NCBI GenBank assembly: GCA_023426545.1
Contig: JAFAAN010000109.1
Coordinates: 1-43,795, forward strand
Source: Pseudomonadota bacterium
Lineage (GTDB): Bacteria; Myxococcota; Myxococcia; Myxococcales; Myxococcaceae
Direction: 5' to 3'
DNA: 43,795 bases
The translations under genes were made by a program, and so were the position numbers. The notes below the pieces were generated by a model that searched no databases, was not told where the DNA came from, and saw only the letters and a program-made list of their open reading frames with translations. Positions 33,473 through 43,500 of the stretch are shown piece by piece. How positions within the stretch are numbered: the first letter of the stretch is position 1; each line of letters starts with the position of its first letter.

Positions 33473-34923
33473 TGACTGAGGTGGCGACCGGCGAGCCCCC
33501 CATGTCCGAGCGCCTCTGGAAGGCCCTGCTGGCCCCGCGCGACATCGCTGCGCTGGTGGTGTTCCGCGTGGCGCTCGGGCTGCTCGTCAGCGTGTCGGCG
33601 GTCCGGTTCCTCGCGCATGGGTGGGTGGACGTGCTGTTCACCCGCCCGCGCTTCCACTTCACGTACTGGGGCTTCGGCTGGGTGCCGGCGCTCCCGGCGC
33701 CGTGGATGCACGCCGTCTTCGCGCTGCTGGCCGTGCTCGGGCTGTGCGTGGCGGCGGGCCTGTTCTACCGCGTGGCGGTGGCCCTGCTGTTCGTCACCTT
33801 CACCTACGTCCAGCTGGTGGACGTCAGCAACTACCTCAACCACTACTACCTGGTGAGCCTGCTGCTGGCGCTGATGTTCTTCGTGCCAGCGCACCGTGCC
33901 TTCTCGGTGGACGCGTGGCACAAGCCCGTGCTGCGCAGCGACTGGCTGCCCGGCTGGTGCACGCTGCTGCTGCGCTTCCAGGTCGGAGTGGTGTACGTCT
34001 TCGCCGGGCTGGCGAAGCTGACCGGTGACTGGCTGCTGCATGCCCAGCCGCTCAGCATCTGGCTGTCGGCGAGGACGAGCCTTCCCGTGCTCGGCCCCCT
34101 GCTCGATGAGCGCTGGGTCGCCTATATCGCGGCCTGGGCGGGCTTCCTCTTCGACACCACCATCGTCGCCTTCCTCCTCACGCGGAAGCTGCGGCCCTTC
34201 GCGTATGTGGTGGTGCTCGGCTTCCACGCGGCCACGTCCGCGCTGTTCCCCATTGGCATGTTCCCGGTCATCATGGTCACCGGGGCGCTCGTGTTCTTCG
34301 ATTCTTCATGGCCCCGGCGGCTGCTTCACGGCGTGCGCGCCCGCGTCATGCGTGACGCCATGCCTCCAGCCACCAAGGAGGCTCCCTCGGCGCCGTCCTG
34401 GACCGCGCCAGGCTGGAAGGGACGCACCGCCCTGGGGCTCGCCGTGGCCTATCTCGTCATCCAGGTCGCCGTCCCCCTCCGCACCCACCTCTATGGCGGC
34501 AACGTCCTGTGGCACGAGCAGGGCATGCGCTTCTCCTGGCGGGTGATGGCGCGAGAGAAGAACGGCAGCGTGACGTTCATCGTCCGCGACCCGGCATCGG
34601 ACCGGGAATGGCATGTCGCGCCCAGCCAGTACCTGACGCGCCTCCAGGAGCGGGAGATGTCGGTGCAGCCCGACCTCATCCTCCAGCTCGCGCGGCGCAT
34701 CGCGCGGGACTTCGAAGCGCGGGGCCAGGGCCCCGTGCAGGTCCACGCGGAGGCGTACGTGTCGCTCAACGGGCGCCCGGCGGAGCTGCTGTTGGATCCA
34801 GACGTCGACCTCGCACGGGAGGTCGATGGGCTGGCGCCCAAGCACTGGATTCGCCCTGCCCCGGCCTCACCGCCCATCCGCCTGCGCTCGCCCCTGCGCG
34901 CCGCGACGGCCGAGCGCCCGTAG
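33472..34923 (+). CDS. HTTM-domain protein, bacterial vitamin-K-dependent gamma-carboxylase homologue
   Basis: The 483-residue membrane protein has about five N-terminal helices of the HTTM kind and a C-terminal soluble part as in GGCX-type carboxylases. YLNHYYL (His124) and FAGLAKLTGDWL (Lys182) align with the vertebrate GGCX residues His160 and Lys218, the latter being the proposed base for vitamin K hydroquinone oxidation. The C-terminal segment MRFSWRVMAREKNGSVTF through SLNGRPAELLLDPDVDLA matches the conserved post-HTTM region. In other bacteria such proteins have shown epoxidase activity without a known protein substrate. Here it shares an operon with an imelysin lipoprotein under a Fur-box-like site. 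Confidence 0.9.
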   Translation: MTEVATGEPPMSERLWKALLAPRDIAALVVFRVALGLLVSVSAVRFLAHGWVDVLFTRPRFHFTYWGFGWVPALPAPWMHAVFALLAVLGLCVAAGLFYRVAVALLFVTFTYVQLVDVSNYLNHYYLVSLLLALMFFVPAHRAFSVDAWHKPVLRSDWLPGWCTLLLRFQVGVVYVFAGLAKLTGDWLLHAQPLSIWLSARTSLPVLGPLLDERWVAYIAAWAGFLFDTTIVAFLLTRKLRPFAYVVVLGFHAATSALFPIGMFPVIMVTGALVFFDSSWPRRLLHGVRARVMRDAMPPATKEAPSAPSWTAPGWKGRTALGLAVAYLVIQVAVPLRTHLYGGNVLWHEQGMRFSWRVMAREKNGSVTFIVRDPASDREWHVAPSQYLTRLQEREMSVQPDLILQLARRIARDFEARGQGPVQVHAEAYVSLNGRPAELLLDPDVDLAREVDGLAPKHWIRPAPASPPIRLRSPLRAATAERP

Positions 34924-35180
34924 GCCCTTCATGCCCCCGGCACGGCTCCACGCTCGGAGCCGCGCCTGCTCCCTCGATGCGCCCGCCCAGGCCATGCGCC
35001 CTCGCGGGCGCCTCCCCGGTGGCCCCATACGCAGTACATGGCATGCGCGAGCGCCCGCCTCCCCCCTGGCCCACCTTCCGAAATGCGCCGTCCCAGCGGG
35101 CGCGGCCCTCCTTCATTGCCGCGTCCGCACGCCTGTTTACGTTTCCACGAGGCCCCCTCGGGCCAGGAGACGAGACTGCC

Positions 35181-36152
35181 ATGGCGCGCACCGACACCTA
35201 CGATTCCCCCGGGAGCCAGACGAGCCGGCCGGCACTGCATGGCGGTGGAGGGGGGCACCGGCTGGGCAACGCCCTGAAGACGACGGTGCTGCTGGCCGGA
35301 TTGACGGCGCTGGTGCTCGTCATCGGCGACCGGCTGGGCGGCTCCCAGGGGCTGCTGTTCGCGGGCCTCTTCGCGGTGGTGATGAACTTCGGCTCCTACT
35401 GGTTCAGCGACCGGATTGCCCTGGCCATCCACGGCGCGCAGCCGCTGCCCTACGAGCAGGCGCCCTGGCTGCATGAAATGGTGGAGCGGCTGGCGGCCCG
35501 CGCGGGCATGCCGAAGCCCAAGGTCTACCTCCTCCCCACCGCGGCCCCCAACGCCTTCGCCACCGGCCGCAACCCCAGCCACGCGGCCGTCGCGGTGACG
35601 GCAGGGCTGCTGAACCTCCTCGACCGGCGCGAGCTGGAGGGCGTGCTGGCCCACGAGCTGGGCCACGTGCGCAACCGGGACACGCTCATCGGAACGGTGG
35701 CGGCCACCCTCGCCGGCATCATCAGCTACGCGGCGCAGATGCTGTTCTGGTTCGGCGGCACCATGCTCAGCCGGGGCGACAGCGACGAGCGCGGTGGCCT
35801 GGGCAGCGCCTTCGCCAACCTGGGCCTGCTCCTGGTGGCCCCCATCGCCGCCACCCTGCTACAGCTGGCCGTCAGCCGCTCCCGGGAGTACGGCGCGGAC
35901 CAGACGGGCGCCGAGCTGGCGGGCGACCCGAATGCGCTCGCGAACGCCCTGTTGAAGCTGGAGCGCGGCGCCGAGGCCATCCCCTATGACAAGGCCCCCG
36001 CCACCTCCCATCTCTTCATCGTCAACCCGCTCCACCGGGGAGGGGTGATGGCGCTGTTCTCCACCCACCCGCCCATCCCCGAGCGGGTGCGGCGCCTGCG
36101 GGAGATGGCCGCGCGGGCGGGCGGGCGGGGCGGCTGGGAGTACGCCTACTGA
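35181..36152 (+). CDS. htpX: HtpX-type M48 membrane metalloprotease
   Basis: The 323-residue protein has two N-terminal membrane helices (LKTTVLLAGLTALVLVIGDRL; GLLFAGLFAVVMNFGSYW). Zinc ligands are in LAHELGHVRNRD (HELGH, 158-162), the third ligand Glu lies in SREYGAD, and the helical pair after the active site contains GIISYAAQMLFWF and LLLVAPIAATLLQLAVS. HtpX degrades damaged inner-membrane proteins under envelope stress, alongside FtsH. ATG 35181 is preferred; AGGAG lies 11 bases upstream. The C-terminal STHPPIPERVRRL is typical of the family. The 257 bases upstream hold no evident gene. Confidence 0.94.
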   Translation: MARTDTYDSPGSQTSRPALHGGGGGHRLGNALKTTVLLAGLTALVLVIGDRLGGSQGLLFAGLFAVVMNFGSYWFSDRIALAIHGAQPLPYEQAPWLHEMVERLAARAGMPKPKVYLLPTAAPNAFATGRNPSHAAVAVTAGLLNLLDRRELEGVLAHELGHVRNRDTLIGTVAATLAGIISYAAQMLFWFGGTMLSRGDSDERGGLGSAFANLGLLLVAPIAATLLQLAVSRSREYGADQTGAELAGDPNALANALLKLERGAEAIPYDKAPATSHLFIVNPLHRGGVMALFSTHPPIPERVRRLREMAARAGGRGGWEYAY

Positions 36153-36298
36153 CGCGGCGGGCAGCCGCCAGCGCCAGCCAGGCTCCTGCCCGCAGGCCCC
36201 AGAGTGAAGCAAGGCACGTCCAACAGTGGACCCTTGACGCGCCAGGGGCTGACGGTAGGCTGCCCCGCTTTTTGCATTTCCCCGTGGAGGTCGTTCCC

Positions 36299-37333
36299 GT
36301 GCTGGTCCTGGTCTTCGCCCTTGCTGTCGGGCTCGCCATCTCGCTGTATTTCAATATCTTCGCCGGCCCCAAGCACGCCGCGCTCCCCTCGCCCACCGCA
36401 TCGGCCACGCCCCGCGCCGAGCTGGTGACGGACGCCCAGGCGCGAGCCAAGGCCGAGGCGGAGATCCAGCGCAAGCAGAAGGAGCTGGATGAGCAGCGCG
36501 CCCAGTTTCAGGAGGTGAAGGAGCAGCTGAAGCAGGCCAAGCGCAAGCTCTACGAGCAGAAGGAGGCCGACAAGGGCGCCCAGGACCTGGCCAAGGCGCG
36601 CGCCGAGGTGGAGCGCAACGCCTCCGCGCAACTCGAGCGGACCCGCGAGGAGCTGTCCCACGCCCTGGTGGAGAACCAGCGGCTGAAGTCGGAGCTGGAG
36701 GCCAAGGGCCGCCGTCCGCAGCCCGCGGCGCCGGCTGCTGCCCCCGCGCCCGTCGCGCAGGTGGCCGCCCCCGCCCAGGAGGGCGAGGCCGTCATCGCCG
36801 CCGTGGTGCCGGTGGTGCCCACCGCGACGGAGACGGTGCCACAGGAGCGTGGCCAGCGCCGCTACCGCGAGCTGAATGACGCCGACCGCGAGAAGATGGA
36901 TCGGCTGGAGCACACGGCGAACAAGGAGCGCAACCGCGCGGCGGAGCTGGAGAAGGAGCTGCGCCGGGTGAAGGGCCGCAACGAGACGCAGCAGCGCGTC
37001 TACGCCGCCACCAAGCACGACCTGGACCTGAGCCGCGACAAGTACAAGGCCCTGGAGAAGCGCCTCAACCGCACGCTGCTGGAGCGCGACCTGCTCCGCC
37101 GGGCCATCAAGGACCTGGAGAAGAAGACGGGCATGCTCGCCGACCGCACGGAGCTGACGCCCGAGGAGATGGCCGCCAGCGACCAGCGCACCGAGGAGAC
37201 TTCGCGCGTGCGCGCCGAGGTGGAGGCCCAGGCCGCCGCCACCACCGCGCAGCCCGAGGGCACGCCCGACACCGTGCAGGCCGCCTCCGAGAGCGCGCCG
37301 GCCGATACGGAGTCCAAGCCCGCACAGGCCTGA
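36299..37333 (+). CDS. Membrane-anchored coiled-coil protein
   Basis: The 344-residue protein has one N-terminal membrane helix (VLVLVFALAVGLAISLYFNIF), so the rest is either cytoplasmic or periplasmic depending on orientation. Two long coiled coils follow, rich in Lys, Glu, Gln and Ala (about 45-150 and 190-290). An Ala/Pro/Val-rich hinge separates them, and the tail is Thr/Ala/Glu-rich. GTG 36299 is chosen because GGAGG lies eight bases upstream. I do not recognise a family with a known function. The organisation resembles a structural or scaffolding protein. Confidence 0.8.
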   Translation: MLVLVFALAVGLAISLYFNIFAGPKHAALPSPTASATPRAELVTDAQARAKAEAEIQRKQKELDEQRAQFQEVKEQLKQAKRKLYEQKEADKGAQDLAKARAEVERNASAQLERTREELSHALVENQRLKSELEAKGRRPQPAAPAAAPAPVAQVAAPAQEGEAVIAAVVPVVPTATETVPQERGQRRYRELNDADREKMDRLEHTANKERNRAAELEKELRRVKGRNETQQRVYAATKHDLDLSRDKYKALEKRLNRTLLERDLLRRAIKDLEKKTGMLADRTELTPEEMAASDQRTEETSRVRAEVEAQAAATTAQPEGTPDTVQAASESAPADTESKPAQA

Positions 37334-37359
37334 CACAACCGCCCACCCACGGGCAGGAC

Positions 37360-37402
37360 GAAGGGCTCGGCATCCTGGAGGACCTCCAGGGCCGGGCCCT
37401 TC
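37360..37402. terminator. Compound hairpin between the converging coiled-coil and marR genes
   Basis: GAAGGGC (37360-37366) pairs with GCCCTTC (37396-37402), enclosing a second stem CCTGGAG (37374-37380)/CTCCAGG (37384-37390). It sits 26 bases after the coiled-coil stop and 14 bases before the marR stop. It can act as a terminator for both converging transcripts. Confidence 0.65.
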
Positions 37403-37416
37403 TCCATTTCAGCGGC

Positions 37417-37869
37417 TCACGCGCCGGAGCCGCCGCAGCCATCCGAGGGGAGCGGACCGCGGGACTGGAGGAGCCCCGCCTGCAGCTTCACCATGAGGCG
37501 CTTGAGCTCCGCCATCTCCTTCGCCGTCAGGTAGCGGAGCAACTCCTCGTCCGTCCACACCAGTGCGTCGCGGAGCAGCTTCAGCTCGGACCGCCCCGCG
37601 GACGACAGCTCCAGGCGCACACACCGCCGGTCATCACCCGTCGTGCGGCTGACGAGCCCATCCTCTTCCAGCCGCGCCACGAGCCGGCTCACCGCGGGTG
37701 CGTCCACCAGCAGCCGCTCCGCGATGGCAGCCTGGCTGCGCGCGCCCTCGGCAATGGACTTCAGCGCCAGCAACTGCATGAAGGGCCTGCTCGTCTGTTC
37801 GCCGAGCCGCTCTGTAATGAGGCGGCGGATCGTGCGACGCAGGGAGGCCATCTGCTCCGCCACAGTCAT
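37417..37869 (-). CDS. MarR-family transcriptional regulator
   Basis: The 150-residue winged helix-turn-helix protein has recognition region QAAIAERLLVDAPAVSRLVARLEEDGLV and wing SRTTGDDRRCVRLELSSAG, both typical of MarR. ATG 37869 with GGAG five bases upstream is chosen; the open frame further upstream begins in the operator. It is divergent from the RND efflux operon and probably represses it and itself, with release by a small phenolic or other ligand. The C-terminal tail ends in a Gly/Cys-rich stretch (DGCGGSGA). Confidence 0.92.
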   Translation of the reverse strand: MTVAEQMASLRRTIRRLITERLGEQTSRPFMQLLALKSIAEGARSQAAIAERLLVDAPAVSRLVARLEEDGLVSRTTGDDRRCVRLELSSAGRSELKLLRDALVWTDEELLRYLTAKEMAELKRLMVKLQAGLLQSRGPLPSDGCGGSGA

Positions 37870-37894
37870 CTCACTCCAAAGATGGTTGCAGACT

Positions 37895-37905
37895 ACAACT
37901 ATTGT
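37895..37905. promoter_or_regulatory. Operator candidate for the MarR regulator
   Basis: ACAACTATTGT is an inverted repeat (ACAA/TTGT) in the only AT-rich stretch of the 118-base divergent region. On the minus strand a perfect -35 TTGACA (37908-37903) overlaps it, so a bound dimer would block the marR promoter. GTTG at 37885-37888 and CAAC at 37896-37899 form a second, wider inverted pair. It is the likely site for control of marR and the efflux operon. Confidence 0.5.
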
Positions 37906-37987
37906 CAATTACATCGACCGGCGCTTTTCGTCCCAACGGGGGGAAGATTTCAGCCCACACGCAGTTCTCTCCATTCCTCCTCCTGGT

Positions 37988-39376
37988 ATGGCATCCCCTT
38001 CCGTCATTCTCATGGCGCTCGTCGCGGCGTCGACGCTGACCGAGCCGTCATCGTCCATCCCAGCGCCCGTCCCCTTCCAACCGAAGGTGGAGGACGCGAT
38101 GCTCACCCCGGTCGCCCCCGCCCAGCGGCAGGTCTCGACATGGGACGAGGCCCTTGCCCTCCTGCGGGAGCGCTCCACGAACCTCCGGACGGCCGAGGCC
38201 GGCGTCGAGCGCGCCGCGGGCCGCTCACGGCAGGCCCTGGCCGCGCTGCTGCCCAACGCCCGATTATCGTCCAGCGTCGGCATCGACCTGCTCAACCCCG
38301 ACATCCCCGTCGGCGCGAGCGGCACACCGATGGTCGGCGTTGGCGGGAGTGACACGGGCGCCCCCACCGCGCCCCTGGTCACCGCGACGGCGAACCTGAC
38401 GCAGGCCCTGGTGGACGTCAGCGCCTGGCGGGGACGCGCCTCCGCCGTGGCCGCGGAGAAGGGCGCGGTGGCGACCCTGTCCGAGACGCGGCGGCTGCTC
38501 ACCAGCGGGCTGGCCCAGGTGCTGGTATCCACCGTGGCGGCGGAGCGGGCCGCGGAAATCAACCGCGTGGGCCTGCGACAGGCCCTGGAGCGCTTCGCGC
38601 TCGCGCAGCGCACCTATGAGCTGGGCGCGGGCAACCAGCTCGACGTGGTGCGCGTGGAGCAGGACGTGGCGGTGGCGCGAAGCGCGCTGGTGGCGGGTGA
38701 CGAGCAACTGCGCCGCAGCCGAGAGGCGCTCGGGCTGGCGGTGGGCTTCGACACTGCCGTTGGCGTCACGCGGGACTTCAACCTCCAGGGGCTCGTCGAG
38801 GAGACGCGGCGGGCGTGCACGCCGCTGCGGGACGTGAACGAGCGGGCGGACCTGGTGGCCTCGCGCGCGCAGGTGGAGTCGGCGCGCGACAGCAGGGAGC
38901 AGGCCACCGCCGGCTACCTGCCGACGCTGGGCCTCTCCAGCACCGCCATGGGGTACACCACCGACCCGGGCTTCGGTCGCGTGGCCATCTGGAGCGTCTC
39001 CGCGGTGCTCTCCGTCCCCTTGTGGGAGGGTGGCCTGCGTGGGGGGCTCGTCCGCGAGCGCGAGGGCATCCAGCGCCAGGCGGAGCAGTCCCTGGAGAGC
39101 ACCCGGCGCAACGTGTCCATCGAGGTGACCCAGGCCCGCCGCGCCGTGGAGGTGGCCGAGGCGCTGGTGGCGACGGCGGTGGCGTCCCGCGACCTCGCGG
39201 ACCGGACCGACCGCCTCACCCGCCGTTCTTTTGAAGTAGGCCGCGGCACCAGCCTGGAGCTGGTGCAGAGCGGAGCGGCCTTGCGCCAGGCGGAGCTGAA
39301 CCTGGTGCTGCGTGAATTCGAGCTCGTCCAGGCGCGCCTGGACGCATTCCTGACGGAGGCGCGGTGCGACTGGTGA
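37988..39376 (+). CDS. TolC-family outer membrane efflux channel
   Basis: The 462-residue protein has an N-terminal signal-like segment (MASPSVILMALVAASTLT) and two structurally repeated halves with helical stretches. Examples are LTQALVDVSAWRGRASAVAAEK and LGAGNQLDVVRVEQDVAVAR in the first half, and VPLWEGGLRGGLVRERE and GRGTSLELVQSGAALRQAELNL in the second. These are the classic TolC/OprM barrel-tunnel motifs. It forms the outer-membrane exit duct for the pump encoded downstream. It overlaps the adaptor gene by a few bases. Confidence 0.9.
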   Translation: MASPSVILMALVAASTLTEPSSSIPAPVPFQPKVEDAMLTPVAPAQRQVSTWDEALALLRERSTNLRTAEAGVERAAGRSRQALAALLPNARLSSSVGIDLLNPDIPVGASGTPMVGVGGSDTGAPTAPLVTATANLTQALVDVSAWRGRASAVAAEKGAVATLSETRRLLTSGLAQVLVSTVAAERAAEINRVGLRQALERFALAQRTYELGAGNQLDVVRVEQDVAVARSALVAGDEQLRRSREALGLAVGFDTAVGVTRDFNLQGLVEETRRACTPLRDVNERADLVASRAQVESARDSREQATAGYLPTLGLSSTAMGYTTDPGFGRVAIWSVSAVLSVPLWEGGLRGGLVREREGIQRQAEQSLESTRRNVSIEVTQARRAVEVAEALVATAVASRDLADRTDRLTRRSFEVGRGTSLELVQSGAALRQAELNLVLREFELVQARLDAFLTEARCDW

Positions 39377-40524
39377 ACCGGATGAAGGCGATGTGGGGCG
39401 TCACCCTGCTAGCGGCGGTGGCGGGCTGTTCGGGGCAGAAGGCCGCTCCGGCGGCCCCTCCGCCCCGCGAGGTGGAGGTGGTGACGCTCGCCCCGCGCGA
39501 GGTGCGGGACACGGGCGAGTACCTGGGCTCACTCCTGTCGCGGCAGTACGTCAGTGTGCTGCCGCAGGTGGCCGGCTACGTGCGCAAGATTCACGTGCGC
39601 CCCGGTGAGAAGGTGGAGGCCGGCGCGCCGCTGGTCGAGGTGGACTCGCGCGAGGGCAGCGCCGCGCTCGACAGCGCCCAGGCCCAGCTCAGCTCCACCC
39701 AGGTGAACCTGGAGCTGGCGCGCCGCACGCTGGAGCGCACCGAGGCCCTCTACAAAGAGGGGCTCGCGAGCGCCCAGGAGCTGGAGCAGAGCCGCGCCCA
39801 GGTGGAGGCCGCCCAGGCCGCGGCGCGCTCGTCGGCCGCGCAGGTGACGCAGCGCCAGGTGCAGCTGCAGTACCACGTGGTGCGCGCGCCCTTCGCCGGC
39901 ACCGTGGGCGACGTGCTGGTGCGGCTGGGCGACTACGTGGGCATGACGACGCCGCTGACCAGCGTGGCGCAGGCGGACGTGCTCGAGGTGAGCGTGTCCG
40001 TGCCCTCACCGCGCGCCCGGGCGATGAAGCCCGACACCACGCTCGAAATCCTCGACAGCGCGGGCAAGGTGCTGCTCACCAGCAACGTCTTCTACATCGC
40101 CCCCCAGGCGGATCCGCGCACGCAGCTGGTAGAGGTGAAGGCCGCCTTCCGCAACACTGTGGGCCTGCGGCCCAGCGAGCTCGTCCGCGCGCGGCTGGTG
40201 TACTCGGCCCGGGACGCGCTGCAGATTCCCGCGCTCGCCGTCGTGCGGCAGAGCGGCCAGCCCTTCGCGATGGTCGTCCAGGAGAAGGACGGCAAGACGG
40301 TGGTGGAGCGCCGCCCCATCACCCTCGGCGCACTGGGAGAGATGGCCTACGTGGTGGAGAACGGGCTGCGCTCCGGAGACCAGGTCGCCGTGTCCTCGCT
40401 CCAGTCCCTGCGCGACGGCATGGCGGTGAAACTCAAGCAGGCCAACGTCCCCGCGCCGCCGGACGGCAACAGCCCGCCCCGGGCCTCGGGCACCAGCGGC
40501 GGCACTCTCGGCGGGAGCCGCTGA
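39364..40524 (+). CDS. RND efflux membrane-fusion (adaptor) lipoprotein
   Basis: The adaptor has 386 residues. The N-terminus is a lipoprotein signal (LLAAVAGCSG, Cys22), anchoring it in the inner membrane. The biotinyl-lipoyl-like domain (VLPQVAGYVRKIHVRPGEKVEAG), an alpha-helical hairpin (about 100-160, LERTEALYKEGLASAQELEQS) and a beta-barrel/membrane-proximal domain (FNTV-type VEVKAAFRNTVGLRPSELVRAR) follow. It joins the RND pump to the TolC duct. GTG 39364 overlaps the previous gene; GTG 39373 (GTGA overlap) or ATG 39382 are alternatives. Confidence 0.92.
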   Translation: MRLVNRMKAMWGVTLLAAVAGCSGQKAAPAAPPPREVEVVTLAPREVRDTGEYLGSLLSRQYVSVLPQVAGYVRKIHVRPGEKVEAGAPLVEVDSREGSAALDSAQAQLSSTQVNLELARRTLERTEALYKEGLASAQELEQSRAQVEAAQAAARSSAAQVTQRQVQLQYHVVRAPFAGTVGDVLVRLGDYVGMTTPLTSVAQADVLEVSVSVPSPRARAMKPDTTLEILDSAGKVLLTSNVFYIAPQADPRTQLVEVKAAFRNTVGLRPSELVRARLVYSARDALQIPALAVVRQSGQPFAMVVQEKDGKTVVERRPITLGALGEMAYVVENGLRSGDQVAVSSLQSLRDGMAVKLKQANVPAPPDGNSPPRASGTSGGTLGGSR

Positions 40525-40546
40525 ACGAAGGGCCGGTCAACGCACC

Positions 40547-43500
40547 ATGTTCGTCGATTTCTTCATCCGTCGGCCCGTCTTCGCCATCGTCTGCTCCATC
40601 CTGCTGACGCTGGTGGGCCTGATTGCCATCCCCACGCTGCCCATTGCCCAGTACCCGGACCTGGCGCCGCCGCAGGTCACGGTGTCCAGCACCTACGTGG
40701 GCGCGAGCGCCGAGGTGGTCGAGAGCGCCGTCACCATCCCGCTGGAGCAGGAGCTCAACGGCGTGGAGGGCATGCGCTACATCACCTCCACCAGCAGCAA
40801 CGACGGCACCAGCCAGATCACCATCACCTTCGACGCCGCCCGCGACATCGAGGTGGCGGCCGTTGACGTGCAGAACCGCGTCAGCCGCGCCGCGGCGCGC
40901 CTGCCGTCCCAGGTGAACCAGACGGGCATCGTCGTCAACAAGGCCTCCAGCCAGATGCTGCTGACGGTGGGCCTGTTCAGCCCGGACAACCGCTACGACG
41001 CCAAGTTCCTCTCCAACTACGCCGACGTGAGCCTGAAGGACGCCATCAAGCGCGTGCCCGGCGTGGGCGACGTGCGCATCTTCGGCGAGCGCAAGTTCTC
41101 CATGCGCCTGTGGCTGGACCCCACGGAGCTGGCGCGCCGCAAGCTCACCCCCCAGGACGTGACGCGCGCGCTCCAGGAGCAGAACCTCCAGGTGGCCGCG
41201 GGCCAGGTCGGCCAGCCGCCGTCCACCGAGGACCAGCCCTACCAGATCGCGGTGCGGGCCCGGGGCCGGCTGGTGGAGCCGGAGGAGTTCGGTGACATCG
41301 TCCTCATGCGGGCCACGGATGGCACCAGCATCCGGGTGAAGGACGTGGGCCGCGTGGAGCTGGGCGCGGAGAACTACGGCAACATCTTGCGCTTCAATGG
41401 CAAGACGGGCGTGGGGCTGGGCATCTTCCAGCTCCCCACCGCCAACGCGCTGGACGTGCGCGACGGCGTGTACGCGGAGCTGGAGCGGCTGTCGAAGCAG
41501 TTCCCGCCCGGCATGCAGTTCCAGACGGGCACCGACACCACCCTGGCCGTCCGCGCCTCCATCAACGAGGTCATCCAGACGCTGGTGGAAGCCATCGTCC
41601 TGGTCATCCTCGTCATCTTCGTGTTCCTGCACGGCTGGCGCAGCGTGCTCATCACCGCCTTCACCCTCCCCGTCTCGCTGGTCGGCACCTTCGCCTTCGT
41701 CCACCTGATGGGCTTCTCCATCAACACCCTCACCCTCTTCGGCCTCACGCTGGCAACGGGTCTGGTGGTGGACGACGCCATCGTCGTCATCGAGAACATC
41801 GAGCGGTTGATGGTGGAGCGGCACCTGTCCCCCGTGCAGGCCGCGCGCGAGGGCATGAAGGAGGTGACCGGCGCCGTCATCGCCATCTCCATCGTGCTGG
41901 TGGCGGTGTTCGTCCCGGTGGCCCTCTTCCCGGGCACCACCGGCGCCATCTACCGCCAGTTCGCGCTGACCATCGCCGCGTCCGTGGCACTGTCCACCTT
42001 CTGTGCTCTGACGCTCACCCCCGCGCTCAGCGCGCGGATGCTGAAGCACCACGAAGGCGAGAAGTGGGTCTTCTTCCGCTGGGTGGACAAGGTGCTGGAC
42101 GGGACCAAGGCCATCTACGGCCGGAACCTGCGCAGGCTGCTGAAGTACCCGGTCCTGGTCCTGCTCGCCTTCCTGGCGTGCATCGGCGGCACGGTGCTGC
42201 TGTTCCGCGCCGCGCCCACGGGCTTCATCCCCGACGAGGACCAGGGCTACCTCATCATCTCCATCCAGGGCCCCGAGGGCATGTCGCTCGCCCAGACGGA
42301 GAAGGTGCTCGCCGAGGCGGAGTCGATTCTGCAGGAGCAGCCCGAGGTTCGCGCCATGTTCGCCATCGGCGGCTTCTCCATGCAGGGCAGCGGCCCCAAC
42401 ATGGCCACCATCTTCTCGTCGCTGGCGCCCTGGGAGGAGCGCAAGGCCAAGCACCAGTCGGTGGCCGCGCTGGTGGAGCGGCTGCGTGCCCCGCTGAGCC
42501 GCATTGGCGGCGCGCGCGTGATGCCCTTCCAGCCGCCCGCCATCCGCGGCGTCGGCAGCGTGGGCGGCTTCCAGTACATCGTCGAGGACATCGACGGCAC
42601 CAGCTCGCTGGATGACCTGGCCGCGGCCACGCAGATGCTGGTGGCCAAGGCCAACGAGCACGGCCAGCTGCGCGGCGTCTTCAGTACCTTCAACGCGGAC
42701 ACGCCGCTGCTGGACGTGGAGGTGGACCGTCAGAAGGCGAAGGCGCTGGGCGTACCGATTGAGCAGATCTTCGGCACCATGCAGGTCTACATGGGCAGCC
42801 AGTACGTCAACGACTTCAACTACGCCAACCGCACCTACCGCGTGTACGTCCAGGCGGAGCAGCAGTTCCGGGACAGCCCTTCGGACATCGGCGCCTTCTA
42901 CGTGCGCAGCGACACCGGGGACATGATTCCGCTGGAGTCGCTGGTGAAGGTGGAGCCCACCGTGTCCGCCCAGGTCATCCGCCACTACAACCTGTTCCGC
43001 GCGGCGGAGCTCAACGGACAGCCGGCCCCGGACGTGTCCTCCGGTCAGGCGCTGGAGGCCATGGAGACGCTGGCCGCGCAGCACCTGCCGCAGGGCATGA
43101 GCGCGGAGTGGACGGGCATCAGCCTGGAGCAGAAGGAGAGCGGCGGCCAGACGGCCATCATCTTCGCGCTGGGCCTGCTCTTCGTCTTCCTGGTGCTCGC
43201 GGCGCAGTACGAGAGCTTCAGCTTGCCGCTGGTCATCATCTTCTCCGTGCCGCTGGCCATCATGGGCGCCCTGGGATTGCAGCTGGCGCGCGGGTTCGCC
43301 AACGACGTGTTCTGCCAGGTGGGCCTGGTGATGCTGGTGGGGCTTGCCAGCAAGAACGCCATCCTCATCGTGGAGTTCGCCGAGCAGCTCCGGGAGAGCG
43401 GGAAGAACGCCGTGGATGCGGTGGTGGAGGCGGCGGAGGTCCGCCTGCGCCCCATCCTGATGACGTCCATCGCCTTCCTCCTCGGCGTGGTGCCCTTGAT

